The notes under the pieces: generated by a model
What the model was told of the DNA's origin: nothing
The model's database searches: none
What the model saw: the letters and a program-made list of their open reading frames with translations, nothing else
In this document: positions 45,306-53,477 of the stretch, piece by piece
Layout of the letters: the number at the start of each line of letters is the position of its first letter
Position numbering within the stretch: the stretch's first letter is position 1
Translations under genes and position numbers: made by a program
NCBI GenBank assembly: GCA_035379945.1
Contig: DAOSWG010000006.1
Coordinates: 9,450-73,449, forward strand
Reading direction: 5' to 3'
Source of the DNA: JAAYZB01 sp035379945
GTDB taxonomy: Bacteria > Bacillota_I > Bacilli_A > Izemoplasmatales > Hujiaoplasmataceae
DNA: 64,000 bases

Positions 45306-46688
45306 ATGGATTACAAAGAGTTGGCAAGCGCGATCGTACTTGCCGTCGGCGGAGAGGACAATATCGTAAACGTTGCCCACTGCGCCACAAGACTGCGCTT
45401 CGTACTGAAGGACACGGAAAAATTCAACGAAGAAGCGCTGAAAAAAATCGATGGTGTCATCAACACCATGTCGTTCGGGGGACAGTATCAGGTGATCATC
45501 GGCCCTCATGCAAAGGATGTTTTTCCTTTCATGCCGTCAAAAGGAAAAGGCGAAAAGAAGGAAAAAAGTGACAAAAAGAAAGGATTCAAACATGTTTTGG
45601 CTTCGATTGCCGAGTTTTTGAGCGCATCGATCGGTGTCGCTATCATTCCGCTGATCGGAGCCGGTATGATCAAAGCCATTCTAACGATGTTGATTCAATT
45701 CGGATGGCTCGGGACCGATAACAACACTTACATCGTTCTTTATTTTGCGGCAGATGCGATATGGTATTTCATACCTGTATTTCTAGCGATCGGAGCCGCG
45801 CGCAAACTGGGAAGCGATCCAATTTTGGCCGTCTTAATGGCATGCATAATGCTGAGCCCGACATTTGTGAGTTATGTAAATGCCGGAACTCCGCTGACGA
45901 TATTCGGACTGCCGATCACATTGACAACATACGGACAATCATTCTTGCCGATATTGCTTACTGTCTATGTCATGAGCCTGTTGGAAAAAGCCTTAAAGAA
46001 ATACATTCCTTCTGGTGCTCAAATGTTGTTGGTGCCAGTATTGATCATATTGATCATGACTCCGGTGGCGTTGGTTTTGACGGGTCCGTTGACAAACTGG
46101 GCGGCAATTCTTATTGCTAAACCTTTGGAAGCAATCTCTGATTACACGTGGATTTTGGTCATGATTTTGGCGGCATTGATGCCAATTCTCATCATGTTCG
46201 GATTACACGGAGCGATTGTGACATTTATTATCCTGACATGGTATGTCACGGTCGGATATGATCCGGTATTCATGGTTGCCGCGCTTTGCGCCCATATCTC
46301 AATCGGTACGACAGCAATCGTGGTCGGAATAAAGACCAAGAACCGCGTCATGAGAAGCACCGCTTATTCCAGCGGAGTCACCATGCTGATAGGAAACGTC
46401 AGCGAACCGGCAATTTTCGGAGTTTTGCTAAGATCCAAAAAAGCTTTGATCACAACTTGTATTTCCGCAGGTATCACCGGACTATATGCCGGTTTGATGG
46501 GAGTCAAGTGCTATGTCATTGCTGGAGCCAGCTGGTTGTTCATGCCGCTATTCATCGGTGACGGTTCCACATGGTTTGCCGTAATATCGACAGTTATATT
46601 AGCCACAATTCTATCAGGTGTCCTTGCCTTTATTTTCTACAAGGATCCAGCCGATCTGGCTAAGAATCCCGAAACTGAAAACGCATAA
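45306..46688 (+). CDS. PTS transporter EIIBC, glucose/beta-glucoside superfamily
   Basis: 460 aa. EIIB domain (about 1-75) with the phosphorylated Cys in VAHCATRLRF (about residues 26-35); a charged linker (about 78-95); EIIC membrane domain of about ten helices with IGAGMIKAI and FGLHGAIVTF and the sugar-site region GNVSEPAIFGV. There is no EIIA domain; EIIA is encoded separately at 49264. A beta-glucoside-type substrate is inferred from the neighbouring phospho-beta-glucosidase. AAGGAGG is 5 nt before the ATG. Confidence 0.92.
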   Translation: MDYKELASAIVLAVGGEDNIVNVAHCATRLRFVLKDTEKFNEEALKKIDGVINTMSFGGQYQVIIGPHAKDVFPFMPSKGKGEKKEKSDKKKGFKHVLASIAEFLSASIGVAIIPLIGAGMIKAILTMLIQFGWLGTDNNTYIVLYFAADAIWYFIPVFLAIGAARKLGSDPILAVLMACIMLSPTFVSYVNAGTPLTIFGLPITLTTYGQSFLPILLTVYVMSLLEKALKKYIPSGAQMLLVPVLIILIMTPVALVLTGPLTNWAAILIAKPLEAISDYTWILVMILAALMPILIMFGLHGAIVTFIILTWYVTVGYDPVFMVAALCAHISIGTTAIVVGIKTKNRVMRSTAYSSGVTMLIGNVSEPAIFGVLLRSKKALITTCISAGITGLYAGLMGVKCYVIAGASWLFMPLFIGDGSTWFAVISTVILATILSGVLAFIFYKDPADLAKNPETENA

Positions 46689-46763
46689 TCATAATTGCAA
46701 AGACGATCAGAGGGGCAGGCGGAAACAACTGCCCCTTTGAACCGCCGAGGAAGGAAGAAAACG

Positions 46764-48230
46764 ATGAGAAAAGATTTTCTATGGGGCGGCGCCACCGCCG
46801 CCAACCAATTCGAAGGGGCATATTTGGAAGACGGAAAAGGTCTTAGTACTTCGGATATTATCACTGGAGGAAACCGAAAAGAAAAACGCTATCCCACTCC
46901 GGTCTTACAAAAAGACAAAACATATCCGTCGCATGTTGCCGTGGATTTCTATCACCATTACAAAGAGGACATCGCTTTACTCGGAAAACTGGGGATAAAA
47001 GTGTTTAGAATGTCCATAGCATGGTCAAGAATATATCCGAACGGAGAAGAAGAATATCCCAATGAAAATGGTTTGAAGTTTTATGAGAATGTCTTCAAAG
47101 AGCTGAAAAAATACAATATTGAACCATTGGTGACAATCAACCATTTCGATATGCCCTTGGCATTATGCAAAAAATATCACGGATGGGCAGATAGAATAAT
47201 GATAGACTTGTTTGTCAAATATGCCACCACGCTTTTCGAAAGGTATAAGAATCAAGTGAAATACTGGCTCACATTCAATGAAATCAATACCAGCATGATG
47301 GATGTAGTAAGTGATATGCCATCCATACTCTCGAACGAACAATATGGCGACAGCCTTCTTTTGCAGGGATTGTATTACGAAAATATGTCGGACATTCCGA
47401 ATGAATCGTTAAGGCAAAGAAAAGCCCAGGCGTTTCACAACCAGATAGTTGCCGCAGCTAAAACAGTGATAGTTGGAAGAAGCATAAATAAAAAATTTCA
47501 TTTTGGAAACATGATCGCCTACGGCCTATATTATCCGGAAACCACCGATCCATCTGATCAACTGTTTGCGATGCAACTAGAAGAGGTGTATAACTATATC
47601 GCGGGTGATATTCAGGCAAGAGGAGCATATCCGGCATACGCCAAACGGTTTTTCAAAGAAAAAAACGTTGAAATACATTTTGGAGAAAACGACGAGGAAA
47701 TCCTAAAAAAAGGAACTGTGGACTTCATCACATTCAGTTATTATTTCAGCAATGTCGTTTCGGCCAATCAGGAAAAAATGCGTAACGCTTCTAATTTCGG
47801 CGGTATGCATAACAATTATCTCAAAACCACGGAATGGGGATACCAGACTGATCCGATCGGATTGAGAATTGTGCTCAACAAACTGCACGACAGATACAAC
47901 AAACCCGTTTTTGTAAGCGAAAACGGATTGGGAGCGATCGACAAGGTAGAAAACGACGGAAGCATTCACGATCAATACCGAATCGATTATATCAGAGATC
48001 ATATAAAGCAGATAAAGGAAGCGGAAAAGGACGGCGTTGATGTTTTTGGATATGCCATCTGGGGAATCATCGATATAGTTAGCGCCGGCACTGGAGAATA
48101 CAGGAAAAGATACGGCCTGATTTATGTAAACAGGGACGACGAAGGCAACGGTAATTTTGAAAGAAGCGAAAAAGACTCATACAATTGGTATAAAAAAGTC
48201 ATTGAGACAGACGGCGAATCTTTAAATTGA
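46764..48230 (+). CDS. 6-phospho-beta-glucosidase (GH1)
   Basis: 488 aa. Acid/base Glu in LTFNEINTS (about residue 173) and nucleophile Glu in VFVSENGLG (about 390). The phosphate-binding C-terminal pattern SAGTGEYRKRYGLIYV (Ser, Lys, Tyr) marks the 6-phospho subfamily over plain beta-glucosidases. It hydrolyses the sugar phosphate imported by EIIBC. The ATG at 46764 follows GAGGAAGGA. The exact aglycone or disaccharide is unknown. Confidence 0.93.
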   Translation: MRKDFLWGGATAANQFEGAYLEDGKGLSTSDIITGGNRKEKRYPTPVLQKDKTYPSHVAVDFYHHYKEDIALLGKLGIKVFRMSIAWSRIYPNGEEEYPNENGLKFYENVFKELKKYNIEPLVTINHFDMPLALCKKYHGWADRIMIDLFVKYATTLFERYKNQVKYWLTFNEINTSMMDVVSDMPSILSNEQYGDSLLLQGLYYENMSDIPNESLRQRKAQAFHNQIVAAAKTVIVGRSINKKFHFGNMIAYGLYYPETTDPSDQLFAMQLEEVYNYIAGDIQARGAYPAYAKRFFKEKNVEIHFGENDEEILKKGTVDFITFSYYFSNVVSANQEKMRNASNFGGMHNNYLKTTEWGYQTDPIGLRIVLNKLHDRYNKPVFVSENGLGAIDKVENDGSIHDQYRIDYIRDHIKQIKEAEKDGVDVFGYAIWGIIDIVSAGTGEYRKRYGLIYVNRDDEGNGNFERSEKDSYNWYKKVIETDGESLN

Positions 48231-48409
48231 ATCGGCAGTATATAAGTATAGATACGAACGGAAACACAAAATGACACAATATCGGCTCTTATGGACATAT
48301 TGTCGTCAAGACGTAATATAATATATATTGTATGACATGATTATTTCAATCCAGACGGGACGCTATCATTGCCTTTCAAGACCAATATATATCGATCGGA
48401 AGGTTTATC
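48231..48409 (+). promoter_or_regulatory. bglA-licT gap with a probable promoter
   Basis: About 180 bases, A+T-rich. A TATAAT at 48317-48322 with TGGACA (48292-48297) at 19 bases is a possible promoter. ACAATAT / ATATTGT (7 bp, long loop) lies near 48276-48305. No RAT site and no strong terminator seen, so licT may be expressed both from here and by read-through. Confidence 0.4.
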
Positions 48410-49270
48410 ATGAAAATAACCAGAATATTGAATAATAATGTCGCTGAATCCCAACGAAACGGCAGAGATGTGGTAGTGATGGGCAACGGGTTGGCTTTCG
48501 GGAAAAAAATCGGCGATAAAATCGAAGAAGAGAAAATCGAAAAGACCTTTGAACTATCTAACGACACGAATATTTCCGCTAGAATCTATCAACTTATCGA
48601 AGCCATACCGTTCGAATACTGGGATTTCACTTTCGATGTCGAAAAATTGGTTTTTGACGAAACCCATTTTGTCATTTCGTCCGGGTTTTACATTTCGCTT
48701 TTAGATCATATCTACACAGCCGTGAAAAGAGCCAAAGAAGGGATTCATATTCCCAATTTCTTTACTTATGACATAAGAAAATTCTATGAACCGGAATTTG
48801 TTTTGGCAAAGAAAATCGTGGCTTGCATGAATGAAAGATTCAATGTGATAACCGATGAAAATGAAGACACATTCATCGTTATGCATCTGATTGATGCTCA
48901 ATTCAGCGGCGATATCGGAGTGATGAATCGCGTTATAGACATAACAAACAAAGTACTTTTGATTGTCGGACGGTTTTGGAAAAACAAAATCGACACCGAA
49001 TCAATAGAATACGAAAGATTCAAAACACATCTAAGATATTTTATCGAAAGGGCGTTCGCTAATCAAAGCGAAAAATCAAAAATCGACGGTGTGGAAACCA
49101 TTTTGGCGGATTTGGGGCATAAATATCCGATTCAGTATGCCTGTGTGGAAAGTATAAAGGATTATATTCAAAAAGAATTGAACATATTGGTAAATAAAGA
49201 CGAAGAATTTTATATTATGCTACATTTGATCAAGATTATGAATAAACAGGAAGGAACAAGCTTATGTTGA
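48410..49270 (+). CDS. licT: BglG/LicT-family transcription antiterminator
   Basis: 286 aa. N-terminal RNA-binding CAT domain (about 1-55, MKITRILNNNV...) and two PRD domains. The PRD histidines are visible in LLDHIYTA and FIVMHLIDAQ (PRD1) and THLRYFIERA and YIMLHLIKI (PRD2). EII phosphorylates PRD1 to inactivate it and HPr phosphorylates PRD2 to activate it. The two RAT sites at 43020 and 45201 are its obvious targets. GGAAGG is 6 nt before the ATG. It overlaps the EIIA gene by 7 bases. Confidence 0.93.
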   Translation: MKITRILNNNVAESQRNGRDVVVMGNGLAFGKKIGDKIEEEKIEKTFELSNDTNISARIYQLIEAIPFEYWDFTFDVEKLVFDETHFVISSGFYISLLDHIYTAVKRAKEGIHIPNFFTYDIRKFYEPEFVLAKKIVACMNERFNVITDENEDTFIVMHLIDAQFSGDIGVMNRVIDITNKVLLIVGRFWKNKIDTESIEYERFKTHLRYFIERAFANQSEKSKIDGVETILADLGHKYPIQYACVESIKDYIQKELNILVNKDEEFYIMLHLIKIMNKQEGTSLC

Positions 49271-49761
49271 ATTTCTTGCATGCCGAAAAGAAAACGAAAG
49301 AACATGAAAAATGCTTTGTATATAGCCCGGTGAAAGGGCATGTATTCCCAATCGAAGAAATAAGCGACGAAGCTTTCAGCAAGCATATGTTGGGAGACGG
49401 ATTTGCCGTCAATCCAGTAAGTAACCAAATAGTCTCACCGGTTAACGGGAAAATAACAGCCGTGTTTCCCACAAATCACGCCATTGCTATCACGGCAGAA
49501 AATGGGACGGAAATTTTGATTCATATCGGAATAGATACAGTGAATCTGAACGGATCCTTTTTCCATTCCTTAGCCCGGATGAAACAAAAGGTCGTCGTCG
49601 GGATGCCGCTCATCATGGTGGAATTCGCAAAAATAGCAGAGAAAGGCTACGAGATTCCGGTCATTGTTGTAGTGACGAACTTGAATGAAGGATATAAAAT
49701 TCAAAAGAATATAGATGCTTTCGACAATGAACCGGTATTAGAAATTGAAAGAGGCGAATGA
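49264..49761 (+). CDS. PTS EIIA, glucose family (Crr-like)
   Basis: 165 aa. It matches EIIA-Glc: SPVNGKITAVFPTNHAIAI carries one active-site His and ILIHIGIDTVNLNG carries the phosphorylated His (about residue 89). It should pass phosphate from HPr to the EIIB domain encoded at 45306. Stand-alone EIIA also fits a regulatory role. It overlaps licT upstream and the SnoaL-like gene downstream (ATGA). Confidence 0.92.
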   Translation: MLNFLHAEKKTKEHEKCFVYSPVKGHVFPIEEISDEAFSKHMLGDGFAVNPVSNQIVSPVNGKITAVFPTNHAIAITAENGTEILIHIGIDTVNLNGSFFHSLARMKQKVVVGMPLIMVEFAKIAEKGYEIPVIVVVTNLNEGYKIQKNIDAFDNEPVLEIERGE

Positions 49762-50768
49762 AGTTGGAAGAGAGATTGGAAGTAAAAAAAGTATTTTCTA
49801 CATATGTCGATGCTTTAGAATCGAACGATGTTGCATTGATGGAAAGCTTGTTTTCCGAAAACGTTATTTTGGAATCCACGAATTATGGCAACGCAAACGG
49901 GAAAAAACAGGTCGCCAACAAAATCAGCTGGTCAGGCGAACCAATCAATTATTCCCGTTATAAGATTTTTAATTTCGTTTGTTTTACGGAAAATGGCCAT
50001 GCATGTCAAAGCGCTGTTGTGACTGGACTTGTTGGAATCAACGACGAGGATTACTTCCATTATTTTAACTTCGGCGGATACTATCTTAATGATTACGTCA
50101 AGGAAAACGGAAAATGGAAAATTTCGCACATCAGATTCAATCTGGATTTTGAAGACGGGAACACGTGTTTTGTCAGAAACTGGTGGAAGCTTATCGACTA
50201 TCGCTATTTCGAAGGAAATATTTCTTATCCGATCGTAAGTGAAATCCACGCTCCGTGGCGGGTGATAGAAAATCCTGAATCCTTGGGAACCGACGAGGAA
50301 CAGGTTTTGGATGCTTATTATCGATACAGTTGGGGAATCGATCATGCTGATTTTGAAATATTCAAATCCTGCATCGACTCGGAATTTTGTTTCGGAAATT
50401 CCATTTTATCGAATGGTAAGAATCAAACGGAAACCAAAGAAGACATGTTGGCCAATCTGATAAAGTTCATGAAATACAAGCGTTTCAAGGAAGCCACTAT
50501 GGAGCACATTTGGAAAATAGTGAGCGTGGACATTCAAAACGGTATTGCAAAAGTCAAATCAATGCGCTACGAACCGAACAGGATGTCAACGACCAAATTT
50601 AACAGATTGAATATGGAAACAGATTTTTACACCGGGAAATTTGAATACGAATTTGTCAAAAGAGAAGGAAATGACTGGAAAACAGGCGGTTGGAAAATGC
50701 GTTTGAACAACCCAAAGGAATTGAAGATATTTTCCGAGACAACCCATGACAAAAACAAATTCTTCTGA
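49758..50768 (+). CDS. tandem SnoaL/NTF2-like protein in the PTS operon
   Basis: 336 aa. Two SnoaL-like (NTF2-fold) halves: residues about 5-150 (FSTYVDALESNDVALMESLFSENV) and 165-325 (DAYYRYSWGIDHADFEIFKSCIDSEF). Such domains are cone-shaped barrels that bind or isomerise small molecules, and occur as cyclases, dehydratases or binding proteins. No catalytic assignment can be made. The start overlaps the EIIA stop by 4 bases, tying it to the beta-glucoside PTS. A role in processing an unusual aglycone is a guess. Confidence 0.8.
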   Translation: MKLEERLEVKKVFSTYVDALESNDVALMESLFSENVILESTNYGNANGKKQVANKISWSGEPINYSRYKIFNFVCFTENGHACQSAVVTGLVGINDEDYFHYFNFGGYYLNDYVKENGKWKISHIRFNLDFEDGNTCFVRNWWKLIDYRYFEGNISYPIVSEIHAPWRVIENPESLGTDEEQVLDAYYRYSWGIDHADFEIFKSCIDSEFCFGNSILSNGKNQTETKEDMLANLIKFMKYKRFKEATMEHIWKIVSVDIQNGIAKVKSMRYEPNRMSTTKFNRLNMETDFYTGKFEYEFVKREGNDWKTGGWKMRLNNPKELKIFSETTHDKNKFF

Positions 50769-51300
50769 TTATAGAGAATTGCACACCTGTATTTGCGCCG
50801 TACTGGATAATTACTGCATCCCAACAAAAGCGTTTGAGAGTTCTTTGACAAAAAAGTCTGAATCAAATGCGAAAAAAGCAAAAATAATTTTCTTCGATAT
50901 GACGGATATTGATAGCAAAAAGAAAATCATACTCATATTGATGAAGAACGAATCCGGAAACGTCATTATCGCAGTAATCTCTTTATTTATGAATTCAGTT
51001 GATGAAATATGGATAATGGACAGTATTGATCTATGTTTTACCTGTGCTCCTTGTTTTGAGAACCTAGACATGAAAATTTATACAAATGTTGTAGTTTGGG
51101 GTATGATAATGTGGTATCTGGCAGACTTCGAGCACCTTTTTCCTCTGTGTTTTGAGCCAAAGGATTTCACTTATTTGAAAACCATTCGATATTATGCCAA
51201 TAATTGTCTCTCCGGGAAATTCTTTATGAGCGAAGATGGTATATTCGAATGCTCGGGACTGCGTATAGATTTCAGAGAAATAATTAAACATATAAAATAA
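50746..51300 (+). CDS. hypothetical protein, last gene of the licT operon
   Basis: 184 aa, soluble, with several cysteines (TCICAVLDNYC, CFTCAPCFENL). It overlaps the SnoaL-like gene by 23 bases and ends at a strong terminator. I recognise no family. Hydrophobic stretches (VIIAVISLFM and VVVWGMIMWYL) look like core strands or helices and not clear membrane segments. Confidence 0.7.
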   Translation: MTKTNSSDYRELHTCICAVLDNYCIPTKAFESSLTKKSESNAKKAKIIFFDMTDIDSKKKIILILMKNESGNVIIAVISLFMNSVDEIWIMDSIDLCFTCAPCFENLDMKIYTNVVVWGMIMWYLADFEHLFPLCFEPKDFTYLKTIRYYANNCLSGKFFMSEDGIFECSGLRIDFREIIKHIK

Positions 51301-51330
51301 AAAAAAGCCGATCATTGATCGACTTTTTTG
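51297..51330. terminator. bidirectional terminator after the licT operon
   Basis: AAAAAAGCCGATC / GATCGACTTTTTT with one mismatch and a short loop, between convergent genes. Confidence 0.85.
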
Positions 51331-51345
51331 ATTCATATTGATGTC

Positions 51346-52362
51346 TCAGTTGCTTCCACCGTCAGAAGTTGAATTCTGGTTGGTGTTTTCCTCACCCGAA
51401 GTAGCAGTAGTCGTGGTAGTCGTTTGGGTTGTGCTTCCGTTTTGATAAGCTTTGATTTCATCTTTGTAAGTTCTGATTCTTTCGCGAATCTGAGCACGAT
51501 AGGCCTGCACATCGGATTGATGGGCTTGGATACGGGCCTGGATTTCGCTTTGAACCTGAGCTTTAAGGGCAGCGCCTTCAAGTTGGTAATCGGCACGCAG
51601 TAAGGCGAGTTCATCATGGAATTCAGCTACGAGAGCATCGAGTTGAGCCTGAAGATCGGTAGTGTCTAAGCCGTCGGCTTCAGCAGCAGTAATCTGGGCT
51701 TGAAGATCTTGAATTTGTGGAAGATATTCGTCTCTCAGGTCATCGCGTGCAGCAAAGAATTCATCCTTGAGTTCCTGGGAAAGTCCGTTGACATTGCCGT
51801 TGTTGTCTTTGACAATGGCGATCAAATCCTGGGTGGACATAACGAGTGCATCTTCCTTCAGAAGGGTGTCATCGGCTTCCATGGCACGGTATACAAGTCT
51901 CAGGAAACCGGCGCTGACTCCGAGTTCTTCGGCTTCTGCGATGTAGTCAGCATTCTGGGCGGCTACGGCGCGACCGAACATTCCACGTTCTTGGAAAGCG
52001 GTATTGATTTTTTCTTGCAGCATCGTCTGTGTACCTTCATTGGTGCAGGACACCTGGACAGTGACACCTTCGGTTTCGGGATCAATGTATCCGAGATCGA
52101 TGGCTTCGTCGATGATGTCGTTGACGGCGTCTTCAGCGGAAAGTCCGTTGAGACTTAACTGGGTCAGGAGCATTTCTCCGTCTGAGTTCAAGGCCGTGGC
52201 GGTCTGAACGGTGTTATTCATCAGAACCAGATCCACTGCGGGATTGATCTCGATGGTGGCGTATGACAATTCGTCTGTTGCGGTGGCTTGATCGCATCCT
52301 ACTAGGAATAATCCGGCTATTAGGGCGAAAGCCATTGTAGTGGCTAACATTACTTTTTTCAT
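51346..52362 (-). CDS. lipoprotein with an RsgI-like extracellular domain
   Basis: 338 aa. Signal peptide with lipobox FLVGC (Cys23). Residues about 33-110 (SYATIEINPAVDLVLMNNTV through LNGLSAEDAVNDIIDEAIDLGYI) match the extracellular domain of RsgI-type anti-sigma factors. There is no N-terminal anti-sigma domain and no transmembrane helix. A helical region (about 200-305) and a Thr/Ser/Asn-rich tail (about 308-338) follow. AAAGGAGG precedes the ATG. A surface sensor or structural role is inferred; it is not expected to bind a sigma factor itself. Confidence 0.82.
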   Translation of the reverse strand: MKKVMLATTMAFALIAGLFLVGCDQATATDELSYATIEINPAVDLVLMNNTVQTATALNSDGEMLLTQLSLNGLSAEDAVNDIIDEAIDLGYIDPETEGVTVQVSCTNEGTQTMLQEKINTAFQERGMFGRAVAAQNADYIAEAEELGVSAGFLRLVYRAMEADDTLLKEDALVMSTQDLIAIVKDNNGNVNGLSQELKDEFFAARDDLRDEYLPQIQDLQAQITAAEADGLDTTDLQAQLDALVAEFHDELALLRADYQLEGAALKAQVQSEIQARIQAHQSDVQAYRAQIRERIRTYKDEIKAYQNGSTTQTTTTTTATSGEENTNQNSTSDGGSN

Positions 52363-52442
52363 TGTTTGAATCCTCCTTTTAGGTTTTTACACAAGATATA
52401 CGGAAGGAGAATCCGTTTTATTGGTAATTGCATGCAATATTG

Positions 52443-53372
52443 TTATTTTTTTAAAAAATCGATGATGTCCTTATATACTTTGTCCCTATCGAGTTCGTTC
52501 AGGATCTCATGGCGGTCGTCGGGATAAATATTGAGTTCGACATTTTTGAAGCCTTGTTTCTTCATTAATTCATATAATCTCGTGACGCCCTTGCCAAAAT
52601 CTCCGAGCGGGCAGTTCTGTCCGGAACCGATAAAGATCGGTAGATCATGATTCATTTTGGCGATGTTAACCGGTTTGTTCACATAGTCGGCCCATTTTGC
52701 CATAGCCAGGTTGGCACCTAGTGTAAATGGCTGTCCGCAGATTGGTGAGTTATGATAGTAATCTTGGATGGCTTTGTCTTTCGTAAGCCACTCTTCATCA
52801 ATACCGCTGATGATTCCGCGTTCACGCATTTTCTTCGGATAAGCGTCAATGGCAATTCCGTTGATGAACTTAGAGACATAGCGCGGTCCGTGAAACATGA
52901 TAAGTAATTTTCCGATGACTTTACCCATGATGATAGTAGATTTGGAAACAAATCCCGTTCCGGTCCAGACAGCTTTCTGGAAATAATCCGGATAGTCGAT
53001 GCAAAGCTTTCTCGCCAGGAACGAACCCATGCTGTGACCAAAGACATATTTTGGTAGATCAGGATACTTTTCGGTGATGAGATCCTTGACAAGCAATACG
53101 GATTCAAAAGCCTGACTGTCGCCGTTTTTGTCAGAAAAATGGACGTAGGCAGTGGTGTCGGTGCTGAGACCGTGACCGAGGATGTCACAACCGGCGACTA
53201 CAAATCCGCTTTTGTTCAGATATTCGGAGAAAAGGCCGTATCTGGCAAAATGTTCGCTTGCGCCGTGAATGATCATGACAACGCCAACAGGTTTTTCCTG
53301 AGGTTCGTAAAGGTAAATATGGATGGGATTACCCTGTGAATCCTTGCTGATGATTTTTTTCGTAAAAATCAC
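52443..53372 (-). CDS. alpha/beta hydrolase, monoacylglycerol lipase/lysophospholipase-like
   Basis: 309 aa, serine hydrolase of the lysophospholipase (Hydrolase_4) type. Oxyanion region IHGASEHFARY, nucleophile GHSMGS (about residues 111-116), and catalytic His in PDDRHEILNE near the C-terminus. No signal peptide, so it is cytosolic. The start is odd: the only standard start is GTG at 53372, which overlaps AAGGAG itself, and a TAA lies just upstream in frame. Either a non-standard start slightly inside or poor initiation is implied. Confidence 0.88.
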   Translation of the reverse strand: MIFTKKIISKDSQGNPIHIYLYEPQEKPVGVVMIIHGASEHFARYGLFSEYLNKSGFVVAGCDILGHGLSTDTTAYVHFSDKNGDSQAFESVLLVKDLITEKYPDLPKYVFGHSMGSFLARKLCIDYPDYFQKAVWTGTGFVSKSTIIMGKVIGKLLIMFHGPRYVSKFINGIAIDAYPKKMRERGIISGIDEEWLTKDKAIQDYYHNSPICGQPFTLGANLAMAKWADYVNKPVNIAKMNHDLPIFIGSGQNCPLGDFGKGVTRLYELMKKQGFKNVELNIYPDDRHEILNELDRDKVYKDIIDFLKK

Positions 53373-53447
53373 TCCTTAAAATAATATAATTTTTCTTTAC
53401 AATATAAAGACATTATAACATTTGCGGTTTAATTATGACATACGATT

Positions 53448-53456
53448 TGTTATAAT
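53448..53456 (+). promoter_or_regulatory. extended -10 promoter of glpK
   Basis: TGT-TATAAT (53448-53456), with a weak TTTAAT at the -35 position (53428-53433). No CRE site was recognised. Confidence 0.6.
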
Positions 53457-53477
53457 GATTAGGAAAGAGGTGTGAAA

